NCBI GenBank assembly: GCA_037439425.1
Contig: JBBIWA010000062.1
Location: forward strand, 1 to 36,110
Length of the DNA stretch: 36,110 bases
Reading direction: 5' to 3'
From: JBBIWA01 sp037439425
GTDB lineage: Bacteria > Acidobacteriota > Blastocatellia > RBC074
Shown here: piece after piece, positions 1-8,353 of the stretch
Layout of the letters: the number at the start of each line of letters is the position of its first letter
Position numbering within the stretch: position 1 is the stretch's first letter
Notes under the pieces: generated by a model
What the model was told of the DNA's origin: nothing
The model's database searches: none
Seen by the model: only the letters and a program-made list of their open reading frames with translations
Made by a program: the position numbers and the translations under genes

Positions 1-159
1 CAACTGAGGCCGCGCCTCCACGTCTGGTTGACGCCGCCTGCCTTGTGGCTCAATCAAGCAGAGAGCTTGCTGCGAGCTTTCACCAAACGTTACCTTCAGG
101 GTGGGAGTTGGATATGGCCGGATGGCCTTGGTCACCCATCTTCTTGCCAGTCGAATTGA
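1..159 (+). pseudogene. IS630-family transposase, C-terminal remnant (cut by window edge)
   Basis: Frame 1 reads without a stop from the window edge to a TGA at 157-159. The peptide contains WLTPPALWLNQAESLLRAF followed by KRYLQGGSW. This matches the conserved last part of IS630/Tc1-type DDE transposases (usual form: TP.HASWLNQ.E..L..F..RYL..GSW), including the final acidic residue of the DDE triad in 'NQAE'. After GSW the similarity stops and the frame ends early, without the aromatic C-terminal motif of intact members, so this looks like a decayed copy. The 5' part lies outside the window. Family assignment is from motif recognition; degradation is inferred. Confidence 0.6.
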
Positions 160-187
160 AGACAACGAGCACAAGTCGTTAAGTTAA

Positions 188-3100
188 CTAATCTGCCCCC
201 AACGGCTGCAACGGTTGCGGCACAGCTTCGGGTTCGAGCTCTTTCACCTTCTCGCGCAGACCGCGCTCTTCGATCATGGTGTAGAGGGTCGGAATGAAGA
301 GCAGCGTGATCAGTGTCGAAGTGATCAGGCCACCAATGACCACGCGCGCCATCGGGGCCTGCACCTCTGCGCCTTCGCCCAGCCCGAGCGCCATCGGGAT
401 GAGAGCTAAGGTCGTGGTCAGCGTCGTCATCAAAATGGGGCGCAATCTGCGGCGACCAGCCAGCTCAACCGCCGGACGCAGCGCCATCCGGTCGCGCCGC
501 CTGAGCAGGTTTGTATAATCAATCAGCACGATCGCATTGTTGACCACAATACCCGCCAGCATGATCGTGCCGATGAAAGCCTGAATGTTGAAAGTGGTCT
601 CGGTCAAAAACAGTATCAGCGAGATGCCGATGGCCGCTAGCGGAATCGAGAAGAGAATGATCAGCGGATCGCGCAGCGACTCGAACTGAGCGGCCATCAC
701 CATGTAAACCAGAATGATGGCCAGGATGAGGCTGAAGAGCAGCTCTTTAAATGAGCGCTGCTGCTCTTCATATTCACCGCCGTAGCTGATCGAAAAACCA
801 TGCGGCACGGATAGTGATCGGAGCCGCTGGTCAACATCTCGCATTACCGAGCCGAGATCGCGATTGGCATAGCCAGCCGAGACGCGTACGATCCTCTCCT
901 GATCTTGCCGTTCGATGGAGACTGGCCCTTCGCGGCGCTGCATCTTGACCAGAGTGCCGATGGGCACAGACTGGCCCGACGGCGTGAGCACGGTCACGTG
1001 CTCCAACTGGGCGAGGTTGGCCCGCTGCTCTTCGCTGAGCCGGACCAGGATGTTGAATTCCTGCCCTTCCTCGCGGAACTGGGTGGCCTGGCGTCCGCCG
1101 ATGACGGTTTCGAGCGTATCGGCAATATCTGAGGCATTGATGCCGAGGCTGGCAGCTTTGGGGCGATCTACGGTGATGAGCATCTCCGGCATCCCTTCGC
1201 GGCGACTGATCTGCGAATCGGTCACGCCAGGCACAGAATCAATCAGGTCTTTGATCGTCTTGGCCAGCTCGCTCGCTACAGCCATATCGTGGCCGCGAAT
1301 TTCGACCGAGACGCGATCGCCCATGTTCTGTTGTCCAGGGCCAGGCATGCGCGTCGCAAAATTGCTGCTACTAGAGCGCGCGCGCACGATCAGTCCCGGC
1401 TGGATGTTGAGCTTGGGCCTGAGCGCATTGACGATCTCCTGGCTCGAACGCTGGCGCTGGCTCTTATTGACCAGTTGCAGGCGGAGATCGCAGGTGTGGG
1501 AGGCAGAAGACATCCATCCACCGCCGCCCACTTCGGTCAGCAAATGATCCAGCTCCGGCACTTCGCGCTTGATGATCTCCTCGAAGCGTTTGGCCAGCTC
1601 GTCTGTAACCTCCACGCGCGTTCCAGGCGGCAGCTCGAAGCTCACTCTGATTTCGTTCTCGTCGGTCTCCGGCATCATCTCAAAGCCGATCAGCGGCACC
1701 AGCGCCATGCTGGCGGCAAAGAGCAGAATGGCTGTGCAGACGACCGTTTTGCGATGATTAAGCGACCAGTGAATAGCGCGCTGATAGCCCTCATCAAGCT
1801 GGTTGAGCAGCTGCCCGCTTACGGTGATGATCCTGTTCATCACAGGATGAGCCGTGGCGTCGGGCGGCCTCACTCTCAGGTATTTGGAGCACAACACCGG
1901 GACCAGCGTGAGCGCCACCAACAACGAGCACAGCAGCGAGAAGCTGACCACATAGGAAAGCTCCTTGAACATGATGCCGGTCATCCCGGTCAGAAAGACC
2001 AGCGGCACAAAGACCGCGACCGTCGTCAGCGTCGAAGCGATAATCGCCGAGGAGACTTCATGGCTGCCCACCACCGCGGCCTCTTCGTGCGACAACCCGC
2101 CTTCACGATGGCGGAAGATGTTCTCCAACACCACAATCGCGTTGTCTACCAGCATTCCGACGCCCAAGGCCAGACCGCCAAATGACATGGTGTTAAGCGT
2201 GAAGCCGTAGAAGTACATCAGCGCGAAAGTGCCAATCACCGCCACCGGAATCGCCACCGAAATGATCAGCGTACTTCTGAGGTTGCGCAGGAAGAGCAGC
2301 AAAATCATGATGGCCAGAAACGCGCCTGAAATGGCTGCAGATCGCACGTTACTAATCGAACGCTGAATGAAGACCGAAGAGTCCATTAGCGGCCAGATCG
2401 AGATACCAGGGTAATCTTTCTTGATCTGCTCTATCTCTTCGCGCACCTTCTGGGCCACCGCTACGGTGTTGGCCCCCGATTGTTTGCGAATCGAGAACCG
2501 GATGCCGGGTTTGTCATCAATGCGTACGATCTGCCGGATCTCTTCGTGAGAGTCGGTGACTTCGGCGATGTCTTTCAAGTAGATGGGCACACCGCCACGC
2601 GAAGCCACCACGACATTGCGAATCTGCTCGACGTTTTGAAATTCGCCTTGCGAGCGCAGCAGCACTTCATATTTGCCTTCATCCACCGGGCCGACGGGGC
2701 GATTCTGGTTTTCGCGGCGCAGGATGTTGACGATCTGATTGACTGAGAGATTGTAGGAACGCAGTTTTTCGATTGAGAGCTTAACCTGGATTTCGCGCCG
2801 CAGCCCGCCGCGAATATCTACCGCGGCCACCCCGGGGACCCGCTCAATACGGGGCTGAATGTCTTTTTCCAGAAAGGAGCGCAGCTCGCGCGGGTCCCGG
2901 TTGCCTGAAACGGCGAGAAACATAATCGGAAATTGCGAAGTGTCGAATTTGAAGATCACTGGCGGCAGCACGCCTTCGGGTAAAGCTCCGCGCACGCGAT
3001 CAACGCGCGTGCGCACCTCGTTGGCTGCTTCATCGAGATCGACGCCCCAGTCGAATTGAACCCGCACACTGCTTTCACCTTCAGACGAGGTTGAGTTGAT

Positions 3101-3337
3101 ACGATAGATGTTGGGGGCAGAGGTTAAGGCCGATTCAATTGGGCGGGTGACCAGGTTTTCGATCTCTTCGGGAGCCACGCCGGGATAGCTGGTCCGCACC
3201 GTGATTGTCGGATTTTCGATGTCCGGCATCAGGTCTACTGGCAGCCGGGTAAATGAAATCGCACCGAGCAGGATCAGTACGGAGGTAACCGTGTAGATGG
3301 TAATCGGACGACGGACAGATAGTTCTGGCAACCTCAT
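188..3337 (-). CDS. RND efflux transporter permease (HAE-1 type, AcrB/MdtB-like)
   Basis: A 1049-residue inner-membrane pump of the hydrophobe/amphiphile efflux RND family, expected to use proton-motive force to export drugs or other amphiphiles from the periplasm. The N-terminus SVRRPITIYTVTSVLILLG is the first membrane helix. The large periplasmic loop begins with the family motif LPVDLMPDIENP. The TM4 proton-relay segment reads GMLVDNAIVVLENI, with Asp at about residue 398 and Asn where AcrB has a second Asp. The TM10 counterpart reads VVNNAIVLIDY, lacking the AcrB lysine. This variant relay is seen in other bacterial HAE-1 subgroups. The length is normal. The start ATG at 3337 has a GGAG about 8 nt upstream. 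It follows the adaptor gene by 163 bp on the same strand, so the two form one operon. No TolC-like gene is nearby. The substrate cannot be read from sequence. Confidence 0.95.
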   Translation of the reverse strand: MRLPELSVRRPITIYTVTSVLILLGAISFTRLPVDLMPDIENPTITVRTSYPGVAPEEIENLVTRPIESALTSAPNIYRINSTSSEGESSVRVQFDWGVDLDEAANEVRTRVDRVRGALPEGVLPPVIFKFDTSQFPIMFLAVSGNRDPRELRSFLEKDIQPRIERVPGVAAVDIRGGLRREIQVKLSIEKLRSYNLSVNQIVNILRRENQNRPVGPVDEGKYEVLLRSQGEFQNVEQIRNVVVASRGGVPIYLKDIAEVTDSHEEIRQIVRIDDKPGIRFSIRKQSGANTVAVAQKVREEIEQIKKDYPGISIWPLMDSSVFIQRSISNVRSAAISGAFLAIMILLLFLRNLRSTLIISVAIPVAVIGTFALMYFYGFTLNTMSFGGLALGVGMLVDNAIVVLENIFRHREGGLSHEEAAVVGSHEVSSAIIASTLTTVAVFVPLVFLTGMTGIMFKELSYVVSFSLLCSLLVALTLVPVLCSKYLRVRPPDATAHPVMNRIITVSGQLLNQLDEGYQRAIHWSLNHRKTVVCTAILLFAASMALVPLIGFEMMPETDENEIRVSFELPPGTRVEVTDELAKRFEEIIKREVPELDHLLTEVGGGGWMSSASHTCDLRLQLVNKSQRQRSSQEIVNALRPKLNIQPGLIVRARSSSSNFATRMPGPGQQNMGDRVSVEIRGHDMAVASELAKTIKDLIDSVPGVTDSQISRREGMPEMLITVDRPKAASLGINASDIADTLETVIGGRQATQFREEGQEFNILVRLSEEQRANLAQLEHVTVLTPSGQSVPIGTLVKMQRREGPVSIERQDQERIVRVSAGYANRDLGSVMRDVDQRLRSLSVPHGFSISYGGEYEEQQRSFKELLFSLILAIILVYMVMAAQFESLRDPLIILFSIPLAAIGISLILFLTETTFNIQAFIGTIMLAGIVVNNAIVLIDYTNLLRRRDRMALRPAVELAGRRRLRPILMTTLTTTLALIPMALGLGEGAEVQAPMARVVIGGLITSTLITLLFIPTLYTMIEERGLREKVKELEPEAVPQPLQPLGAD

Positions 3338-3500
3338 GGATAATCTCCAAATAAAGTTATTTCGACCTTGCAGCGGTCTTCATCAGTCATCAGTTTTCAG
3401 GAGTCAGCTCCTCAGGCGGGCGTTCGCTACCTGATGGTATCTTTGCTGAACAGCAACGCATCGCCAGCGAAAGCAGGTCGCTACCGCTGCGCTGTAGTGT

Positions 3501-4784
3501 TCATTGGCTTGCCCCTCCCCGCCTTTGTGGCTCAGGCTCCGGTGGGGAATCAGGAGCTTTCGGTCCAGATGGCGCCTCACCAGGCGGTCTCGCTCTGGCC
3601 TGGGAATTGTCAGGTTTGCCCATCACGCGCACGCGGTCGCCGTCTTTGACGAGATTGGCTCCGCGAGTGATCACCATCTCACCAACCTGCAGCCCGCTGA
3701 TGACCTCGACTTTCTCTTCCTGTGTCAGTCCGGTCTCCACCGGGCGGAAACGCGCCGCCTCAGCTTCGATGGTGTAGACGCCAGGTTGCTCGCCGCGATA
3801 AACGAGCGCATCGCGCGGCACCAGTGTCGTTTCGCGCGCGCTGCCCAAGTCCACTTCGATGCGAGCAAACATCTCGCCTTTTAATTCACCCTGGCGGTTG
3901 GCAATCTCGATTTCCAATATTCCATTGCGCGTCTGCGGGTCTAGTAGCGGCGCAATCCGCATAATGCGGCCCGTGTAAGTTTTTCCTGGGAGAGAATCGA
4001 TCGTGACCGTGACCGGCAGGCCGCGTTTGATGCGGGCAATGTCGCGCTCTGAAGCTTTAGCTTCGACCACCATCGGGCTGAGGCTGACTACAGTGACGAT
4101 CGGGGTAGCGGAGCTAACCATGGCGCCAATGTCTACGTGTCGTTTGGCAATCACTCCGCTGATGGGGGAATAGACGCGCGTCTGGCTCTGGCGGATGTGC
4201 AGCTCGCGCAGTTCGGCCTCAGATTGCCGCCGCTGCGCGCGCGCCAGCTCAAGCTGCGATTGGGCGACGCGGTAGCGCGTCTCAAGCGATTCCAGCTCCT
4301 GGCGTGAAAGGAGTCCTGCTTCGACCAGTTGCTTTTTGCGATCCAGTTCAGCTTTGGCATTGTGCAGTTCGGCTTCACGCTGCGCAATGGAGGCTTCTAC
4401 CACCGCGATCGCAGCCTGGGAGCGCTCGATCTGTTGCTTGATCTCGTCATCTTCAATAACGGCAAGCAGCGCTCCGCGCGCCACCATCTGGCCGGTGTCT
4501 ACCGTGATCTGCACTATGCGTCCCGCGATCTTGGGACTGACATTAACCTGCTCTTTGGCTCGCAGCGACCCGGTCAGCGTAATTTTTTCTTTGATCAAAC
4601 CGCGCGTGACTGCGCCCGTTTGCACCATCTGGATGCGGGCTCCACCCCCACCCATTCCGCGCCCCGCTGGATTCGGCTGCGCTTTGGATTTGACCGCCTC
4701 GAAAACTCTCAACCCGAGAAAGCCGAGCAAGGCAACAACAGGCAAAATGATGAACAGATATTTAATGCGAAACTTTTTTGGCAT
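3501..4784 (-). CDS. RND efflux periplasmic adaptor (HlyD/AcrA membrane-fusion family)
   Basis: A 427-residue membrane-fusion protein that would link the RND permease to an outer-membrane channel. Residues about 8-28 (LFIILPVVALLGFLGLRVF) form an uncleaved anchor or signal segment after a basic N-terminus. The lipoyl-like half motifs follow: GSLRAKEQVNVSPKIAGRI, then GVIAKRHVDIGAMVSS. An alpha-helical hairpin (about 110-195, rich in E, Q and R) lies between them. The beta-barrel and membrane-proximal domains extend to about 375 (VISGLQVGEMVITRG). The tail is proline- and charge-rich and looks disordered. It is the first gene of the leftward efflux operon. The ribosome-binding site is weak (AGAAG). 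With no outer-membrane gene nearby, the pair probably uses a channel encoded elsewhere. Confidence 0.93.
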   Translation of the reverse strand: MPKKFRIKYLFIILPVVALLGFLGLRVFEAVKSKAQPNPAGRGMGGGGARIQMVQTGAVTRGLIKEKITLTGSLRAKEQVNVSPKIAGRIVQITVDTGQMVARGALLAVIEDDEIKQQIERSQAAIAVVEASIAQREAELHNAKAELDRKKQLVEAGLLSRQELESLETRYRVAQSQLELARAQRRQSEAELRELHIRQSQTRVYSPISGVIAKRHVDIGAMVSSATPIVTVVSLSPMVVEAKASERDIARIKRGLPVTVTIDSLPGKTYTGRIMRIAPLLDPQTRNGILEIEIANRQGELKGEMFARIEVDLGSARETTLVPRDALVYRGEQPGVYTIEAEAARFRPVETGLTQEEKVEVISGLQVGEMVITRGANLVKDGDRVRVMGKPDNSQARARPPGEAPSGPKAPDSPPEPEPQRRGGASQ

Positions 4785-5179
4785 GCTAATCTTCTACCAT
4801 CACAGAAATACTCTATTTGCCGCAACTAATTCAAGACACTCGACTATCACCTTCCTTACTGAAGATAGACGGCAAAGGAGGCAAATTGATTACAACTTTT
4901 TGCTGCTTACCGTCACGGCTTGCAAAGCGGGCGATCCTGGAAGCGTTGAGAGTAGAGAAGGAAGGTCTTCTAACGATCTCATCCCCGCAGCGATTTTGGT
5001 CGCGATCCAGATGATGAGCTCATTGGGGAGAGAGCAATCGCCGGTAGAGCTGCCTGACGGCCGAGAGTACTGCTGCCGCCTGCAGGCTGTTAGCCGATGC
5101 GGCTTGGCGAGGTCTGTCTCGGTCTGTAAAGTGACATGGTAGAACTGATTGAGTGCAAGAATAGAGGTAATCTAGGGCG
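4785..5179. other. Intergenic region upstream of the efflux operon, no intact gene
   Basis: No reading frame here has convincing protein character. It must hold the leftward promoter of the efflux operon, but I see no strong -35/-10 pair. A short frame at about 4992-5052 encodes RDPDDELIGERAIAGRAA, which loosely resembles the C-terminal part of PIN-domain toxins. It ends at a stop and is too short to call. Confidence 0.5.
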
Positions 5180-5560
5180 ATACAGACGACCTGTTCTCAA
5201 GCGCGCACCAGTCTGGCTGCGCTCCTTGAGCGAGTCACCGCCAACCGGGAGGTTGTCATTATTATTAGCCGGCGCGGTTCTAAGGATGTGGTCCTGGTGG
5301 CGGTGTCAGACCTCTCTGGCCCGCTGGAAACAGCCCATTTGCTCAGATCTCCGAAGAACGCCCAACGTCTCTTGGCGGCTTTGAAACGTGCCCAATCTAG
5401 AAAGCTCAAAGCCTCAAAAGACTGCGTCGGGAGATGGGACTTGATCCAAAAGAGTGACACCCGCCCCTCATTGAAATGTCTGCCATTACCCAGATTTTTT
5501 CGCCGGCGGCGACTTAAAATGCCACGAGCTTGCCTCGTGGTGATTCACGTTGTCGGTTAG
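5180..5560 (+). pseudogene. Decayed YefM/Phd-type antitoxin, no valid start codon
   Basis: From 5180 the frame reads IQTTCSQARTSLAALLERV and then LSGPLETAHLLRSPKNAQRL. This aligns over the whole body with YefM antitoxins of type II toxin-antitoxin systems (E. coli YefM: SEARQNL... LEETAYLLRSPANARRL). The codon where the initiator ATG is expected is ATA (5180-5182), and an in-frame TAA lies at 5168-5170. The next usable starts (e.g. GTG at 5288) would remove the DNA-binding N-terminus. The family similarity ends near 5415; after that the frame runs into the palindromic repeat at 5519, which supplies the last residues and the stop. No YoeB-type toxin follows. I infer an orphan remnant; rare ATA initiation cannot be excluded. 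Confidence 0.6.
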
Positions 5561-5784
5561 GCAAGCTTCTGAGCTACCGATGCCACGAGCTTGCCTCGTG
5601 GTGATTCACGTTGTCGGCTACCGTAGTGAGATGCCACAAGACTTGTCTCGTGGCATCTTTCACTCGCCTAGCTCCCTGTAGTCACCAGCGTGAGACTCCA
5701 CAAGGCTTGTCTCGTGGCATCTTCAATCCTCGCCTAGTTCCCGGTAGCAACTAGCGTGAGGTTCCACAAGACAAGTCTTGTGGC
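5519..5784. repeat. Run of five palindromic repeats (CCACGAG...CTCGTGG family)
   Basis: Two 38-bp direct repeats start at 5519 and 5580 (61-bp spacing). Each holds a perfect 7-bp stem, CCACGAG-CTTGC-CTCGTGG. Three further units with the related core CCACAAG(A/G)C...GTGGCAT lie at 5631-5656, 5695-5720 and 5764-5785. They are separated by about 65 bp of similar linker (CGCCTAG(C/T)TCCC.GTAG). The last unit is a perfect 9-bp inverted repeat, CCACAAGAC-AA-GTCTTGTGG. A related copy lies at 29782-29831. The stems have no T-tract, so terminator function is unlikely. This looks like a REP-type repeat cluster. From 5785 to 5919 I see nothing further. Confidence 0.75.
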
Positions 5785-5919
5785 ATCGGCATACAAAAAT
5801 TTGGGTAATGACCAGCTCATCAAGCTACTGGCTTTGCCAAGGGCTGACTGAAGATGCGTCATTCCTAGGTACGCCGCCCGTCCCGCCTGCAATTTGGTTT
5901 CCAGACTCGGAGTGGTTAA

Positions 5920-6449
5920 ATGCGTCATCGAACCCATAAAATTCGCGCTGTCCTCTTTGACTTCGATGGTACTCTGGTCGATTCGACACCGCTGATCTTG
6001 CGCTGCTTTCGCGCCACCCAGGAGCAAGTCTTCGGGATCACGACCGGAGATAATGCTGCGACCTGTGGCCGGGATAGACCATATGCTGCGAGAGCTGAAG
6101 GCCCCTGGGTCTCTGATGGGAGTGGTGAGGTCGAAGAGACGCCTGGGAGTTGAACGGGGAATGAGACTCTGTGGGCTGGAGGGCCGGTTCGAGATAAGCC
6201 TGTGCGCCAAAGACGCTGAGCACAACAAACCCCATCCCGAACCGCTGCGGCAAGCGATGGCTGCCCTCAGCGTTGGACCAGAAGAGACAATCTATGTGGG
6301 AGACAGCGTCCACGACATAGTCGCCGGGCAAGCAGCAGCTGGGTGGACGGCGGCCGCCCCCCTGGGAGCCACTGCCCCGCACGGAGCTGGCCGCTGTGCG
6401 GCCTGACTATTGGCTTGAGGTGTCGGAAGACCTACTGGCCATCCTTTAA
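5920..6449 (+). pseudogene. HAD-superfamily phosphatase (phosphoglycolate phosphatase/PpaX-like), frameshifted
   Basis: Three consecutive frames carry successive parts of one HAD hydrolase. From 5920 the first frame encodes motif I in AVLFDFDGTLVDSTPLILRC. From about 6053 the second encodes the motif II region (GVVRSK, where GVVTSK is usual), motif III in AEHNKPHPEPL and motif IV in YVGDSVHDIVAG. After about 6365 the third frame gives ELAAVRPDYWLEVSEDLLAIL and a stop at 6447-6449, a normal family C-terminus. At least two frameshifts are needed. The total of about 176 codons is shorter than the usual 210-220, and the missing part corresponds to the cap domain, so an internal deletion is likely. 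The gene is probably dead. Its stop overlaps the stop of the convergent regulator gene. Confidence 0.8.
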
Positions 6450-7801
6450 GAGAGCGCTGGCTCGGTTTCCGGCGTGAGATTGAGCCGCTTGAGCTTCTCG
6501 ATGAAGGTGGTGCGTTTGAGATTGAGCAGTCGCGCAGCCTGGCACTTGTTCCCACCCGTGCGGCGCAGCGACTCAAGCAGCAACTCGCGCTCGATGTTGG
6601 AGACGACTGAATCGAAGTTCAACCCGCCCTCGGGAATTGAAAGCGTTTGGAGAGTCGGACCGGCTTCTGCTGCGGTGAGCTCTTCAGGCAGATCGCCAAG
6701 CTCGAGCTGCGCTCTGGTCCCTGAAAGGATGGTCGCTCGCTCGAGGACATTTTGCAACTGGCGAATGTTACCGGGCCAATCGTAAGCGGAGAGCCGTTTG
6801 AGCGTGGCCGGGGTCAGTGTCTTGGCCGGCAAGCCGTAAGCCTGGCTGAAACAGTTGAGGAAGTAAGCTGCTAACTGAGGCAGGTCTTGGCGCCGGTCGC
6901 GCAAGGCCGGAAGTTTGATCGTGATGACGTTGAGCCGGTAGTAAAGGTCTTTGCGAAACTCGCCTTGCCGGACCTTCTCTTCTAGCTCGGCGCTGGTGGC
7001 CGCAATCACGCGCACATCCACCTTGATCGTGCGACCGCTGCCTAAGCGCTCGAACTCACGCTCCTGCAAGACGCGGAGTAGTTTGGCCTGTAAATTCAGG
7101 CTCATCTCGCCGATCTCGTCAAGAAAGATTGTGCCGCCATCGGCCTGCTCGAAGCGGCCAATGCGCGTCTGATGCGCGCCAGTGAAGGCTCCTTTGACGT
7201 GGCCGAAGAGCTCGTCTTCGAGCAGACTTTCCGGGATCGCCGCGCAATTGATCGAGACCATCGGGCGCGCGCTGCGCGGACTCATCTCGTGAATTGCACG
7301 GGCAACCAGTTCTTTGCCGGTGCCGGTTTCACCGACGATCAAGACGGTGCTGGGGAAGCGCGCGGCTGACTCAATGGTCTCAAAGACGCGCAGCATCTGC
7401 GGGCTTGAACCGATGATCTTGCTGAGCGGGCGGCGGCGACTTGTGCGGGCTTCCGTTGTGGGGCAGACTGCGGCACTGAAGAGGCGGCGACAGGTATCAA
7501 TAACAAGGCCAGGCTGGCAGGGCTTGAGCACCAGATCAGTGGCGCCTTCTTTCACAGCTTGCACCGCGGAGCTCAAGCGGGAAGCGTCGGTGATGATCAG
7601 CACTGCCTGCCCACAAGCCACTAAACTCGACAGGTCTTCATTCTCAATGATAGTCAGATCGCACAGAATACCGTTGAAATGTGCCTCAGCCAGATGTAAG
7701 AGAGCTTCTTCAATTGAGCGGGCGAGTTGCAGCTGAAAACCGTCCGTGGTGAGGGCTTCTATTAGTTCCCGTTCCAGTCCGATAGTGAGGAGCTTGATCA
7801 T
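6446..7801 (-). CDS. Sigma-54-dependent response regulator (NtrC-type)
   Basis: A 451-residue cytoplasmic transcription activator with three domains. Residues 1-110 form a receiver-like domain with the phospho-acceptor position Asp48 (GILCDLT), Thr71 and Lys93 (VLKP). The usual acidic pair after the first strand is absent (LLTIGLEREL), so phosphorylation may be weak or replaced. Residues about 128-370 form the AAA+ domain: Walker A GETGTGKE (157-164), the sigma-54 contact loop GAFTGA (204-209) and Walker B GTIFLDEI (223-230). Residues about 410-451 form a Fis-type helix-turn-helix (GNKCQAARLLNLKRTTF). The start at 7801 is chosen over an in-frame ATG at 7855 because AAGGAAGG lies 5 nt upstream and the receiver fold begins there. 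No histidine kinase is adjacent. A consensus sigma-54 promoter lies upstream. Confidence 0.95.
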   Translation of the reverse strand: MIKLLTIGLERELIEALTTDGFQLQLARSIEEALLHLAEAHFNGILCDLTIIENEDLSSLVACGQAVLIITDASRLSSAVQAVKEGATDLVLKPCQPGLVIDTCRRLFSAAVCPTTEARTSRRRPLSKIIGSSPQMLRVFETIESAARFPSTVLIVGETGTGKELVARAIHEMSPRSARPMVSINCAAIPESLLEDELFGHVKGAFTGAHQTRIGRFEQADGGTIFLDEIGEMSLNLQAKLLRVLQEREFERLGSGRTIKVDVRVIAATSAELEEKVRQGEFRKDLYYRLNVITIKLPALRDRRQDLPQLAAYFLNCFSQAYGLPAKTLTPATLKRLSAYDWPGNIRQLQNVLERATILSGTRAQLELGDLPEELTAAEAGPTLQTLSIPEGGLNFDSVVSNIERELLLESLRRTGGNKCQAARLLNLKRTTFIEKLKRLNLTPETEPALS

Positions 7802-7806
7802 TTGTT

Positions 7807-7814
7807 CCTTCCTT
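7807..7814 (-). promoter_or_regulatory. Ribosome-binding site deciding the regulator start
   Basis: On the minus strand AAGGAAGG is followed by five bases and the ATG at 7801. This strong Shine-Dalgarno match favours the shorter protein over the in-frame ATG at 7855. Confidence 0.75.
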
Positions 7815-7904
7815 GATTGCGGTGAGCGAGGGCCGGTCCTGTCTCTGTGGCTCATGGCAATGAGAATGGCACGTCGTGGGGGCGGAGATTAGCCAGTCAC
7901 TATG

Positions 7905-7921
7905 TTGCAAGGCTGGTGCCA
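7905..7921 (-). promoter_or_regulatory. Consensus sigma-54 (-24/-12) promoter reading toward the regulator gene
   Basis: Read leftward, the bases are TGGCAC-CAGCC-TTGCAA. This matches the sigma-54 consensus TGGCAC-N5-TTGC with the required spacing between the GG and GC elements. Transcription would start near 7893, leaving a leader of about 90 nt before the ATG at 7801. The only gene it can serve here is the sigma-54-dependent activator itself, implying positive autoregulation or control by another activator. Confidence 0.65.
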
Positions 7922-8278
7922 TATCTTTGACGGCAGATGATTCGGTCAAACTGAGGGAACCGCACAGCAGCGCGTAGCGCCTTCGGGCTCTGGGCTCAAG
8001 TTTGAAGAAAATAAGGGCTGCTGTCGCTCATCGCTGCGGGCCAACAGGTGACGAAACTTGTGAAATGGTGCCACCTACGACTACTGTGCCCGGCGAATTT
8101 TGTCACTAGCCACTCACAATAATTGACAAAAAGCAGGCGCGCACCGCACAACGCCGCCCTCTTCCTGACTGAGCGGGCGATGAAAATTGGGAGCCAGACG
8201 GACTAACTCTGCCTGATCAGTAAGGCCGCTGTGGTGTTGTACCGGGATTAACAATCACTACATACCCAGAATATTTGA

Positions 8279-8308
8279 TTGACATCCTGGTTTATTAAAA
8301 CGTAGACT
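8279..8308 (+). promoter_or_regulatory. Candidate sigma-70 promoter
   Basis: TTGACA at 8279-8284 is a perfect -35 box. TAGACT at 8303-8308, 18 bp further on, is a 4-of-6 match to the -10 box. It lies 375 bp upstream of the giant gene and about 70 bp upstream of a hairpin with a T-tract, so it may serve a leader or a small RNA. Confidence 0.4.
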
Positions 8309-8353
8309 ATTGGCGGTAGTTAGGTCTTCTTCATTACCGAGGGCTACCGTGCC

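Noticed and set aside
4992..5052. PIN-domain toxin remnant (RDPDDELIGERAIAGRAA)
   Set aside because: Only about 18 residues with weak resemblance; the remaining motifs are not visible. It could be chance.
7867..7872. Second TGGCAC on the plus strand near the regulator
   Set aside because: No TTGC at the required spacing follows, so it is not a sigma-54 promoter.
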